From Mugil cephalus (lineage: Eukaryota > Chordata > Actinopteri > Mugiliformes > Mugilidae), in assembly GCF_022458985.1 (NCBI RefSeq), contig NC_061773.1:24338001-24402000 (forward strand): a DNA stretch of 64,000 bases, in the 5' to 3' direction. A program made the position numbers and the translations under genes. The notes below the pieces were generated by a model. The model was given only the letters and a program-made list of their open reading frames with translations. It had not been told where the DNA came from and ran no database searches. How positions within the stretch are numbered: position 1 is the stretch's first letter; each line of letters begins with the position of its first letter. Shown piece after piece: positions 12,001 through 24,717 of the stretch.

Positions 12001-15000
12001 CACAATCTGAGCCGCAGCATTGTGTGGAGCAGGTGCTGCCACGGCATCCCTACCCTTTAAATGATGTCAAAGGGACACAGTAGGGCATGTCTGGGGCCGG
12101 GGCATTCTGCTGCCTCTGCCTTACTGTTGCTCTTGAACGGCCCTCAAAACCCTGCACTGCCAAGTGGACTCATTTCCACGTTGAACTGCTGCCCTGCTCT
12201 CCCTCTGTCTGGTTTGGAGTTATGCTGATCAGCAGAAATGTATCCCGCACAAAGTATCTTAGAAACGTATGCCACCCACCATCACTGGACTGATCTCCCT
12301 GTATATTTCTTCTGCTTTTAATATCCTTGTTTGTTGGACTTTGGGGTTTCTCTTGCTTGCTTAGGAAAGATTGACCACCTTACGTAAGTGTTATAGGCAC
12401 TGGTTTTTGAATTAAGGCCACGTTCACACGTACCAAAGCGACCTTTTTCTCTCCAGTTTTCCTTGGCGTCGTTTCGAGAATTTCCCGTAAAGTTCGATCC
12501 ATTGCGAAACCGAATCTAGTTGTAGAAAGGCTGTAGTGCAGATCCTAGGCCTATGCGTGGTGCTGAAGAAGAGGGAGAGCATGCACATCAACTCCAACAA
12601 ACGTACGGTCCAGATTAGAGTCCGTAATCCTTTTTAGTTCATCGTTGTGGCGAAGCATCATCAGTGTATATTTCCCACCCAACAAGGTTCAATACCTGAT
12701 GCAGCACCGTCACAAGCCTGTAGTCCGCCATTGATGTTGTTGTTGTTGTTGTTATGAGACGCCAGGGGCTCCACACAAATGAAAACAAGAGACCGCACGA
12801 GCTCCGTATTTGTCTTTTTCATCCTGGGACCTGGATTGAAAAAGGTGTGACTCCAGTCACTGAAAAATCCGGATCCGGATGCAGCCTAAATGTGGAGACC
12901 AGACCTGCTCCTCTAATGTGAAGCCAAAGCAAGTAGAGCTCCCCCTGGTGACAGGCTGCAGTATAGGTCATAAGCTCCACCTCCTCCATGTTAGTGGCTG
13001 CGACTTGGGCCAAACTAAAACACTAAAATACTGGTTCTGTCATTTTAGGTAGTTAATATGATATTGGTGCATGTTCAAGTGACTTTTTTTTTGTATAAGT
13101 TTCATTTTAGGTAGTTATTTGACTCTATAGAAACAGGATTTGACACCAGTTGCCATGCCAACCATTCCATTGGTGCTCTCAATGCCAGTGGGAATTGTAA
13201 AAACACAATAGGTGGGACTTGGGTTGAACTAAAACACTATATTAATTGCCTAAAAAATTATTTGACATGTATTTTAATGTTGATGCATACTCAAGTGTCA
13301 ATTTTTGTGTCAAGTTTCGTTTTAAAAAGTTTGTTATAGAAACAGGATGTGGCAACCACCAGTTACCATGCCAACTGCTCCGTAAAGCGAGAGCGGTTGT
13401 CAAAGCTGAGAGTTGTAAAAACTATTTTTAAAAATACGTTCAGTGTATAATCCAACATTTCCTTGAAACTGGTGGAGGTAGAGCAGAGCAAAGTATTAAT
13501 TAAAAGAAATGCAGGTGAGTCTGGGGGAAGTGTGGGACGGGGCATCAATATGGCTCCAAAGCTGAATAATGGCGGCGTCCGTATCCCAGAGAAAATACGC
13601 CAGGAAGTGGGGACACTCGGTCCATATCTGTAGAGTCTATGGTTCTCACCAGTGATCGCAACACTGCAGCTGCTTTATTTGTATCTCTTCATTTGAAACC
13701 ACCTCACTGGGAGCCTGCGACCCAAGAGGACTCGATTAATAACTGTCAGCTATGTCAACAAGGCCCCTCACCCGCCTCCGTCATGCTGCAGGGCACCAGG
13801 CAAGCGGTGAACTTCAAGTTCAGGCTCAGGTTTACAACGTGCCCTCATTTGTAACCTCAGCAGAGAAAAGAGACTGTCATTGACCAATGACACCTGGAAG
13901 AGGAAACTGCTCTTGTGGGAGTGGAGGAGGGTCAACAGCGACGGGGGAGTTGTGTTGACGGAAAGTTCACTTCAGCGCTACGCTGTGATAAACACTGGGA
14001 GGACTCTGTGTGTCTTGGCTCTAACAATAAACAGCTGGACTGGCTTCCACAGGCCTAAAGAAAGCCTCTAAACTCTTGCTAAGAGAATACAGGATGCTAT
14101 TAATTAGAAAATGCCCTGACGATGTAACATTTTACTTGTATGTGTGGCTTTAGGAATGCACAGGCAATTAGGCTACATTAGGCTAAGGAATGAAGGAATT
14201 CTTCCACATGCATTAAACATGTCTGTGGAGGTTCTCAGACGTCCAGGTGATGGTACTAAAAACTGAAAGCAGCTGAAACAAGGGTAACCGGGTTCACAGT
14301 GTTTCCTGAAGACGTTTTTTCCACTCATTCATGTGGCTTCTTTTGTTCTCGAAAAACACCAAATCCCCACTGGTCGTTTCAGGACTGAAGAAGCTACTTG
14401 GATGAGGATTGAAACATCAAGAAAACCCTACCAGCCCAGATGCTCTTGTTTCAGTTTGTTTATTTGGATGTATTTAACGATACCGCCAGAGCGTTTCCAC
14501 TGCCAAGAACATAAATATCAAACCAGTATTAATCTAGTAGTCATGTGCCACATGATAGTCGCAGACATTATTCGGTTTCTCTCATTCCGTTACTTTGCTT
14601 CATTCAGTTCAGACTTTCTTTTCATTTTGAGCTCATTCCCAGATTAATTTCTGCTAGAGATGAGCCAAACTCTGCCTTTGATACAGGAATCTGATAACAA
14701 AGAGTAGAAGGAGATGTGAAACTGATTAACCTATCTATCTGATCCACATGTACACTGTGTCCACAAAAGCTACGAGGTCTGTTTCAAGTTTCCTGCAGAT
14801 GTATGCAGCTAAACTGCGCCTTGATTCTTGGCCTGATTTATGCCATACACCGAATATATACACCGATCAGCCACAACATTAAAACCACAGGCAGGACAAA
14901 CAAATAACGTTGTGACAATACAGTGTTCTGCTGGGAAACATTTGGACCTGGCGTTCATTAGTGTGGATGTTACTTAGACATGTACCACCCACCTAGACCA

Positions 15001-18000
15001 GACACCACCCACCCCATAGCAATGACACAGACACACAAAAATGCTGTAGGAAGAAATTAAAAAAAAAAAAAACACGAAGAACAGCACAAAGTGTTGACCT
15101 GGCCTCTAAAGTCACTACATCTCAAACTGATCACCTGTGGAATAATCCACAGAGGCCCCTCCCCTCAACCCATAGCAACTAATAACCCTCAACTAACAAC
15201 ATCCTGTTTCCAGACACCACAGGACCCCCTCAGAAGGCCAGTGTCCATTATCTAATGAGTCACAACTGTTTAGGAGGCACAAGGGAGACACCTACATGAT
15301 ATTAGGAAAGTGGTCATAATGTTATGCCTGATTGGAGTGCAGTTGCCTATTTGCACAACGCAATTATGTTTTTGGGTTCCCTTGTTAGGTCTTGTTTCTG
15401 GACCTTGAGATAAATTTGTTGGAATTAGTTTGGAATGTGTTTTAATTTCTTTAACATAAGATTAAGATCTTTAGGTATTTGGGATTAATAGGACTCAAGA
15501 ATTATGAAAAAATAAGCATCATTTTTGAATTGGAAGGAGTTTTTGAAAAAAAATGATGTGCACACAGAGAGTATTTCAGTATTTTAATTTAAGTTACCAA
15601 TGTGAAAAAAAACTGTTTATTTTAATGCAAAAGCAGAATCGAAAACAATGAAGTCCAATTGAGGACTTGTGAATTTGTCAAATTTTCTTGTCATATGAAA
15701 CTAGAAAAGTTAATAAGCATAAATAAAGAGTTTATTGACCCTTGGCTGCTGGTACGTGGCAGACAACAGGTCTAAATAAAGCAGAACAAGCTGACACACA
15801 CCTAAAACATAACGTCCCCATATGAGGACGCAGGGTCTCAGGAGGTTAAGATGCTAAATGTGCCGTTAGGACCTACTTGTTTTCTTTTGGCTGTTTGGTG
15901 CTGAGAAGTCAGTGGCTTATTAACCCTTTCAGTAAAAACTGACACACTCCATAAAGCTCAGTCTAATTGGCTTCATTGTTAATGAATAACAGGTAGTTCC
16001 TTTGATTTATTCAACGTGTATCTGTGTATTCCAATAGAAAGTTTACAGAGTTCAAATCTAATCTTATCTGTCTGCAGCTTGGTGCTGGGAAGGCGCAGCA
16101 CCAAGCGGAGGGTTTATCCAAACTCCATTCACTGGAAATAACAAACGGATTCGAGCAGTGAGCGGGAATCAGAACAGTAAAGCTGCAGCGAGTGATTTGT
16201 GTGTGGGCTTTGTCACTCCTCTCACATAACAAATTGATATATCACAATATCACACATTTTACCCTCTCTCCCTTTCTCCCTCTCTATATACATATATCTG
16301 TCTCTCTCTCTCTCTCGGAGCAGAATACGTTAATGAATAGATATTTTCATTTTGGCAGGGCAAACACATAATGCTGGAACATTGGCAAGAGCCATGATCC
16401 AATTACGTCTGCTGCATCCCGCAGCCTGACGTCTATCCAGCCTGGACTATTTTCAGGTGTCTCTTCTCATCCAGTTGGAAATCACACAGTCAGCACCGGC
16501 CACCAGAAACGCCGGGATGCCTCACGCTGTCAGATCACGCGGCGCTGAGCCTTCCCCAAACCAGCGCGCATCTCATTTGTAGCCGTTTAACGAAATGGCT
16601 TTCATGTGACGGTCAGAAGACGCCACTTAAAGACACAAAATCACTGTAAACCTCTGTGTACGTCAGAGGCCTGATCCAGAAGCTGAAATTTACAGGACAC
16701 AGGCTGCGGCCTCTCGACCAGGCCGCTGTCAATTAAAGTGCAATTAGTCACACCGAAGCTCGCATTTGAGCAAGCGTTTGCACCAGCTCATACCAGAGTC
16801 CGGGCGTCTCCACGGCAACAGGCAAAGTTTTGTGTGCGCATCCTCGGACACGTCGGTCCGGCTGGAGCTCGCTCCTTCGTTCCTCCCCCGCTGTAACTTA
16901 AACAAAACTTTCTGATTAATCGCCTGAAATCAAGCCGCAATTATTGATCTTCGGCGAAGTCGGTCATTTTTCTTTCGGCGTTGCACAAAGAAAGCTAAAG
17001 TAGTGCACAGATGCCGAGTCTTACAGCATATATTGCCTCGTGCCAACAGGATATAAGCATGAGTGCTCTGTGACTTTTTTTTTTTCTTTTTTCAGAGTTG
17101 GGCTGCTGAAAATCTTTCGAGATTTTCTCTCTCCCTTTTTTTTTTTTTTTTCTTCTCCCCCCCCTTCGGCAAGACATCATCATCTGGAAACACTTATTCT
17201 GTGATTTATGAAGGCCCCCTATCGGATTTCCCCCAACACAAAAGAGCAGACGGCAGAAGAAACCTAGAAAATTCAAACCATTACAGAAGGATTGATCCGC
17301 CCCAAACTGCAGCTTTAGGCTTTTTTTATCAGCGGGGAACGTTTGAACGACGGGACCGTTACATTAGGACATACATGGTGTATAAAATAAAAAGAATTAT
17401 GTATCTTTTCATCTGAAAAGTAAAAGACATGTAGCCGTGACTTATTCCCATTCACTGCGCTTTTACCTCACATCTTGCCAGTGAACTCCTGCACACTAAA
17501 GCGGCATTTCTACCACTGACCCACTTTACTGTAAAAAATGCCTTAAAGATACAATGTCTGGCTTCAATTACCCCACCCAGATTTGGCATACAACATCACA
17601 GGCCTCTATAAAATTATCATGGCGGTTGTAGATGTGGCGTAATGCACACTCCCTCGTGTTACATGAGATGTTCTCTTTGATGCTGGCAATTGCTTCGGAC
17701 TGAACTTTTCTCATTTGTGCAAATTTGAAGTTTGAGACCCTTTGGCTGGAGACATTCGCAGCAACGCACTGACCCTGCGACGCTCTCTTTCAGGTCAGAA
17801 GTGTCAAAACTACGACTCCCAGGCAGCGCCGGGACGGAGCAGCAGATGAGCGTCAGCGGCCGGCCGGGCCAGAGGTGCTGCTTGGACACTCAGCACGACC
17901 GCTGTTCCCCGACAGGACGCGCGGTGACAACCCCGGACAAGAGTAAGACATGTTTTCACTCGCAAGAGCAGAACGTGATGCTGATATTAGTCTTAGTTCA

Positions 18001-21000
18001 GGACCAAGGAGACAGTAGTCCAGTAAGGCCAAGGACCCCTAAACTGATGGAGAGATTAAGCTACTATATGTGCTCTATATTAAACGACCTAGTGTTATTT
18101 ATGAATATAAATTATTATTATCATTTTGCATTCAATATTAAGCTATTCAAATAATACACAGGTACAAATATATATATATTTTTTTATTTCAAACATGTGC
18201 AACAGTAGGATGGCCCGTTAGCAGAGTTAGCAGCTGAGAGTCAACGTGTAATTTGCTGCCTCCTGATTGGCTCAGCAGCAATAGGGGCGGGGCCTACTGT
18301 GCACAGGAGGCTTAGATTGACAGGTCTAGTGTGAGACTCTGTGTGAAACCATGAGTGAAGTGCTGACTGAAAGATAACGTCTTCTGCCTCCATTTATCCA
18401 GTTACCTAAATATGTTGGACTCATGTTAATGTGCATTTAAAGAAAATTAATAATAAATTTAATTTAAATTTGTGGGGGAAAATAAAATGAACTTTGCAAC
18501 CCCCCTCCAGTACCCTCTTAATCCTGACGTTGAAGGTATTTCCAGAATCCGCAAAGACTCTTTTAACCATCTGTCCGCTATCCATTACCGCTCATCCTTC
18601 GAGGGGGCTCTGGGACTTACCCCTAACCTAGATGCAGGGTACATCTATCAAGAGAGGCTGAGTCACTCTATCACAGGACTAACAGAGAAAGACAAACAAC
18701 CATTCACTCTCCATACCTACGGCCAATTTAGAGTCACTAATTAACCTAATGTGCTTGTCTGTCAGCAGAGCAGCTGGAGAAAACCCACGCAGGCACAGGG
18801 AGAACATGCAAACTGCAGAGTGGGCCAGTGGGTTCAAACCCACAACTTTCTTACTGTGAGGCAGCGCTAACCACTATTTTAACCATCTGGATAAAAAGCA
18901 TGTATGCAGCCTGTTACGCGCACAGAGTCCCCTTTCTCAAATTGTACGTTTTCTCAGAGAAACCTGAGAGCCGCTCCACCGGAGATCTGCTTTGAATTAC
19001 ACTATTTTCATTCCGTTTATTTTATTGTTATTTTCTGCAGCGTAATAATTACCTGATCCGACCGAACACCCACGCATTCCCGCCATGAAAGCAGTGTAAT
19101 TTTTGGAGTTTTTTGAGATATTGCCCAAAACAACTGTTTTTGCTCCCCTAGAAACTGTATTTTCATGGACAGTATATTGTTGTTTGCCAATGTTAAGTGC
19201 TGTCAAATGTCCTCTGGTTTTAAACGCTGTGTATTTATTGTTCTGAAATGCTCGACCCTGCAACTCTAATTAATTCGGTGCACAATCTGGGGCTATGACA
19301 ACGTCTAAACCTTTACTGCACACGGGTGAAGACGGATAACCCCGTTGAACCCTGAACATTTAGACTTTTTCTGCACCTCCGGCTTCGACCTCCTGCCGCT
19401 GATAATACCGGTGGTGATGATTATAGTAATGCAGATGGTGTGTTGTGTCTAGTGGAGGAGCAGCTGTTTCGCTCAGTGGAGGGCCAGGCCGCCTCGGACG
19501 AAGAAGAGGACAAGTGGACGGGGGATCAACAGAAGCAGGTGGACGAGGTGAAGAGGATCTTGACCAGACTGTCGTGTTGTGGGGAAAGGTACAGTACATC
19601 CACATTTTAAAGCACCCAGCAGATAAAAGGATACACGTACAGGATACTGCATGTAGGTGTCTACAGGGGCGTCAGTAGGTTTTTAAGGACGGGGGAGGCT
19701 TAGCCCCCAGGAGATGCACAGGATGTCAGCGAAAAGTTCACAAAGACTGAGAATTTATTTATTATGTTTAAGTCGCACACATTACATATATGACTAAAGT
19801 AACACCAGTGGATAAAGTTATTGTGGAAAAAGTTGCCTATTTATGGTAAAAACTCATTTAAGTTCAGTTTATTGGGTCTTGTTTCAGTCTACATTTTACA
19901 ATGGTTGTGTGACTTCCTTTAAACACTTGAGTGCACCTGCAAGCAACTGCTTGATTTAAACAGGTGTTTACAATTAGTAGAGGAAGTGACATCATCGCAA
20001 CGCTGGAAAAACAGAGAGAGGAACTGAATATTAAACACATAGAATGTTAATGAATTTATCAAACAGGACCACAATAAAAAAAATAAATAAATAAATAAAC
20101 TTGTGGCGATCTAGAGAGAAAAAGATCAAACACAAAAATATATATTAATCTCCTGAGACCTGAGCTTTTGTTTAATGTATTTTTAATTTCTCCAAGGTAT
20201 TTGGGATAAATAGGACTTAGGAAGTATAAAAACATGTATTTAAAGTTGCGTTTATGTCACAGATTCCTAAAGACTATATATACAGCTCTCTATATGTACA
20301 GTAAGTTTCATGCTTGAAAATGAGATCAGATCTCAGTGGGATCCGTCTGTTTAAATAGAGGTTAAATAAACGCTTTGCTTCGTTCTTTCTCTAGCTAGTT
20401 ACTAGTTTAATCATTTGATCATTTTGGTGCGGTCAGGTAGTGCATAGTGGGATTGTCTGGGCTTTTTTTGAGAAATACATCGAAGGTGAAGTTAGCTAAA
20501 ACAGTGGTTCTCAACCTTTTCGGGGTCCTGGGCCCCCTTCATATTTTTAATCTACCCTTAGGAGCAGACCCCCAGGATAATACTCTTTGTGATTATTATT
20601 CGTGTTTTCCTCCTCGTGAATGCTCGGGCGCTGAGGTTCAAACTGAAAAGGCTGAATAGACAAGACACAACTACGATACCAGAAAACTGACCAAACTGAG
20701 CAGAGGGAACATTTGACGTCATTACCCAGAATGCACTGCGACGTAAACAACAGCAGTGACCGAGGAGTATTTTCAAATTTTAGAAAAACAAAGACATCAA
20801 GGACATTTTCTGACTCACATTAATATGATTGACACCAACATTAATCTAATGAAGCCTGCATGTAACTATAGTCAGGGCTCCCTTTAATTTAAGTGCTGAT
20901 AGTTAATGATATTCCTTCCTGCAGATGTTTTACAATAAGAGCATTATTAAGAAATGAATGGTGTTTGTCCACTGAAACAGTAGAGGCCTCATCATTTAAA

Positions 21001-24000
21001 ATAGATGCAGATCGTGTTAAGTTTGTATTAATAGTGTCATGCAGTAACTTTCAGTAACAAAGATCTCTGAATAAAATACAGTAAATTACTGTGGTGAAAC
21101 AGATGAAACTAGAGAAAAAATTATGCCCTCTGTAGTTCATGTAGATGAAGGTCTCACTCACATTTGAGCAGAATAATCCTATTTCTATAAATGTCATATG
21201 ATCATATGATATTTTATATTCTCCTTGCAATTACACCGCGGACCACTAGGGACCCATGGACCCCGGTTGAGAATCACGTAGGGTGGGGAAGTAGGGTGAG
21301 TAAAAAATAAATGAAAAAGCTAATGAGATATAAAGATTTGCTTCTCGGTTAATTTCACAGTCCACTGAATATTGATTTCATTTAATAAGTGTGCGTTTCA
21401 TGCATTTGATTGTTCAATGTGGAAGTAATTAGGCAATAAGGGAAATAGTCAAAAGTACAGAATGACCTTTAGCCTTTTTCTGTAGCTTATTATTTCAAGA
21501 CTTATGAGCCTTTCGGGTTCTCTGCCATCTATCAGAACACTAGTACACAGACAGACACGTAGAAATTCAGATTCATTGATAGAAGAAAGAATAAAACTCA
21601 CCAAAAATAATACGATCAATATTTGATCCGAAACAGGATGGAAACATGTAAAAGTGATTATGTCAGCACAAAGCAACAAACAAGCAACCGTGCTGGTTTG
21701 TAGCAGTGCGCTAAAAGGTTGCCATGCAATTAGAGAATGTGAATAACATGCAGCAAACTGGGGCCTGTGTATTTACTGCTTCTCAGAAAAGACTTGCCCT
21801 GAGATGCAGCGTTGAGAAACACCATTCCCCAAACATTCATCATCAGATTTTACAGCCTGATAGACTTATGACACACATGTCTTTAATTTTTTTCTTTAAC
21901 ATTTTTTTATTTTGCGCAATTTAAAAAAAAAAAAACACATAAAATATGACAAACAATAATGAAACAGTGCTTATAATAAAATCAGAAAATACGACTGCAT
22001 GAAATGAACGGTGACTAACAACAACAAAAATGTAGAAATGGAAAAAATGTGGGTGTGTGTCTCATGAGCAAGAACAATAATGATGATAATCATCTGTATT
22101 AAAGATGCAAAGCATAGATCGTTATAAAACAGCAGTTAAATGATCTTCCGGTCTTCCTGACCAGGTGTGACGACAGGGCATTCAAGAAGCTCATGTCTCA
22201 CTTCGGGAGCTCGAGGAGCGAGGAGAGCTGCAGCGCCGTGCTGGAGCTCCTGGAGAGAGTGACCAGGCTGCACAAGCAGCTGGAGCTGAAGGAGAGCCAA
22301 GCAGAGATAGACATGGACCAGGTAAAAAAAACCCACCAGGGTGGGCTTCTGCAGCGCTCTCCGTCTGCATGTGTGCACACGACCAGGTTCTGTCTGTACA
22401 TTGTTTTCGGCCTTTGCTTTACATCCTAAAGTCGTTTTGCGGAGCGTGCACAGTGTTAAACTGGATTAGAGGGGACGGGTGAAGGTTGTTATGAAAGTGG
22501 AGGGCTTCAAAGGCGAAGCCACAGCAAATGGTACGATTCTGCAGCTTCTACCCGACCAAACCACTTGCAGCGGGCGGCTCCGGAGCCTCCAGACTCTGCG
22601 AGTGTGGGTGTGATTGCAGCTGTTCCTCGCTGGAGCTCGCCGCAGAAACACTCCCCTTTGTTGCCGCATAACGCTGAGAAATATCATGAATTAAAGCTCT
22701 CCCGTTACAGTTGAGTAGTATTTTCACAACACAGGAAGACGGTGCAGAAGGGGACCCATGACATAATGTGTTCCCAGAACATCTCAGCCCTCGCAGAGGA
22801 AAAGTTCAAACCAAACAAAGTCCCTACTGTGAGACTTTGTTTATGTGCAGGATGTGTGGGGCGAGACCTTTGTCCTTTAATACGCTATGACGTAAAGGTG
22901 CACTGTAGGGATTTCCAGCACGTCTGGCAGGCAGCACTCACCGTAAGCCTCAACATGCATTTACACCAGCTATATTTACTCTGTATTAAGATATTTAGCA
23001 GGCCCGTATAGTGAAATGTTTCCAAAAGTGACTTATCCGGCTGCTTTTACAGGCGGCAAGAGTTATTCTTGACGTGTTGTTTAATGTGTGGGTGGCACAG
23101 TGGTGGCAGTTTCTCCTCTGGGTCCGAATCCTTTCTGTGTGTGGTTTGCATGTTTCTCCCTGTGCCTGCTGCTCAGCTCAGAAATGGTGATTCTGATGTG
23201 GCCGTAGGTGTACATGTTAGTGTGAATGGTTGTTTTTCTTTCTGCGTTAGCTCTGTGATAGACTGGCCACCTGTACAGGGTGTAAAAGCTCGGGTTTCCC
23301 GCCCAAAAGTTGTTCAAAAACACATATAAAATTAGCCAAAACATTAGATCAACACGTTGTTTAGTGCTTTAACCACCTAGATTGGTTACTCTAGTAGGGC
23401 AGTGTTTCCCAACCTGGGGTCTGCACCCCCTTAAGGGGGGCGCCAGAGGTATGAGCTCAGCATCAGTTTTCATCTATTTCACCAGTTTTTAACCAGTATT
23501 GTGCAGGGCTTAAAGTTTTGCAGCACCACGTCAAATCTCCGAGGTGTTGCGTTCGATCATGATTAAAATAAAGATATAGAAAAAAAAAAATGGTATGGGA
23601 TATTGTCAAGTTTGAGCAGTTAGTCGAGTTCATCTAACAATGGAATCAGAGTAACGCAGCTTTCCCTCTCCAAACTAACATCGCTGGCCAATCAGAAGCA
23701 GGGTGGGGGTGAGTCTTAGTAAGTTTGGTTGAGATCCAGCTGCAACTGATGCTGCATTCAAGACAACTTGGGGAAAAAATTAGCTCTCAGTTTTCAAACT
23801 CAGAAATTACTGCTTAGAAAATAAAAAATAAGGCTATGATATCGGAAGTCGAGTTTTCTGAGTTTTCGTGAAGGCATAGTTTTTTCATTGAAGTCACTTG
23901 GAAAGATGGAGGGTAAATTTATGAAAATAGGAGAACGTGAATTTATGAAGTTAGGAGAAGCTTCTGGGAAGCCGTCTGATGACGACATGTAGCACAATGA

Positions 24001-24658
24001 CGAGCCTGTGGAGCTTCTCTAGTGGAGATAGCTCTAACAACTGTCCAACAAACACTGACAATACAATGGGCTTCTTCTAAGTGAGTACATTCAGTGTGCT
24101 CACTCACACGCATAAAACCAACCATAGCAGGATTTGTGAGATCCTATTTGCAGCACAGACTATGGTGTGAGAGTGAAACTTATACAAAAAAAATGACACT
24201 TGAACATACATCAACATTACATTAACCACATTGAAACCATCCAAAAAGAAAAATATTTGTTGTGTATTTTAGTGTTTTAGTGTGGCTCAGGTCGCATCCA
24301 CTAACATGGAGGAGGGGGAGCTCATGACCTATACTGCAGCCAGACACCAGGGGGAGCTCTTCTTGCTTTGGCTTCACTTAATGAGGAGCTGTTCATCTTT
24401 ACACAGTCTATAGCGTGTCAACAGAAACTTTTAGATTATGAAATCTCCCAGAAAGGTTCCACTGCCGATGTTTTTAGTCACATCCTGTCCTCTGGCGTTG
24501 ACAAATCAAGCTGATGTTTGTCAGTGACATGCCGGATCTGGATCGGCGTCGGTCGGTGTTTGTGGTTTTATACGGCCACACGTGAGAAGGTTTTACTGCA
24601 ATGTGTGCTGCATGCGTACGAAATCTTTCTGACAGGCTGAATGATGACATCAGGCGGT

Positions 24659-24717
<59 letters not shown>

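Larger units (their letters stand above)
8264..17793 (+). other. efcc1 intron 2 (9.5 kb), gene-free, repeat-bearing
   Basis: The longest gene-free stretch in the window. It holds the second copy of the unnamed repeat (8575-8960), a tandemly duplicated ~213-bp unit (13000-13425), a TIR element (14861-15335), a pyrimidine-rich tract (16262-16316) and several fragments that look like old retroposons (for example 14288-14450). Open frames here are short and lack homology I recognise. Confidence 0.65.

Noticed and set aside
18472-18744. 90-codon plus-strand frame
   Set aside because: Lies mostly within the antisense SINE at 18574-18876 and reflects its sequence, not a gene.
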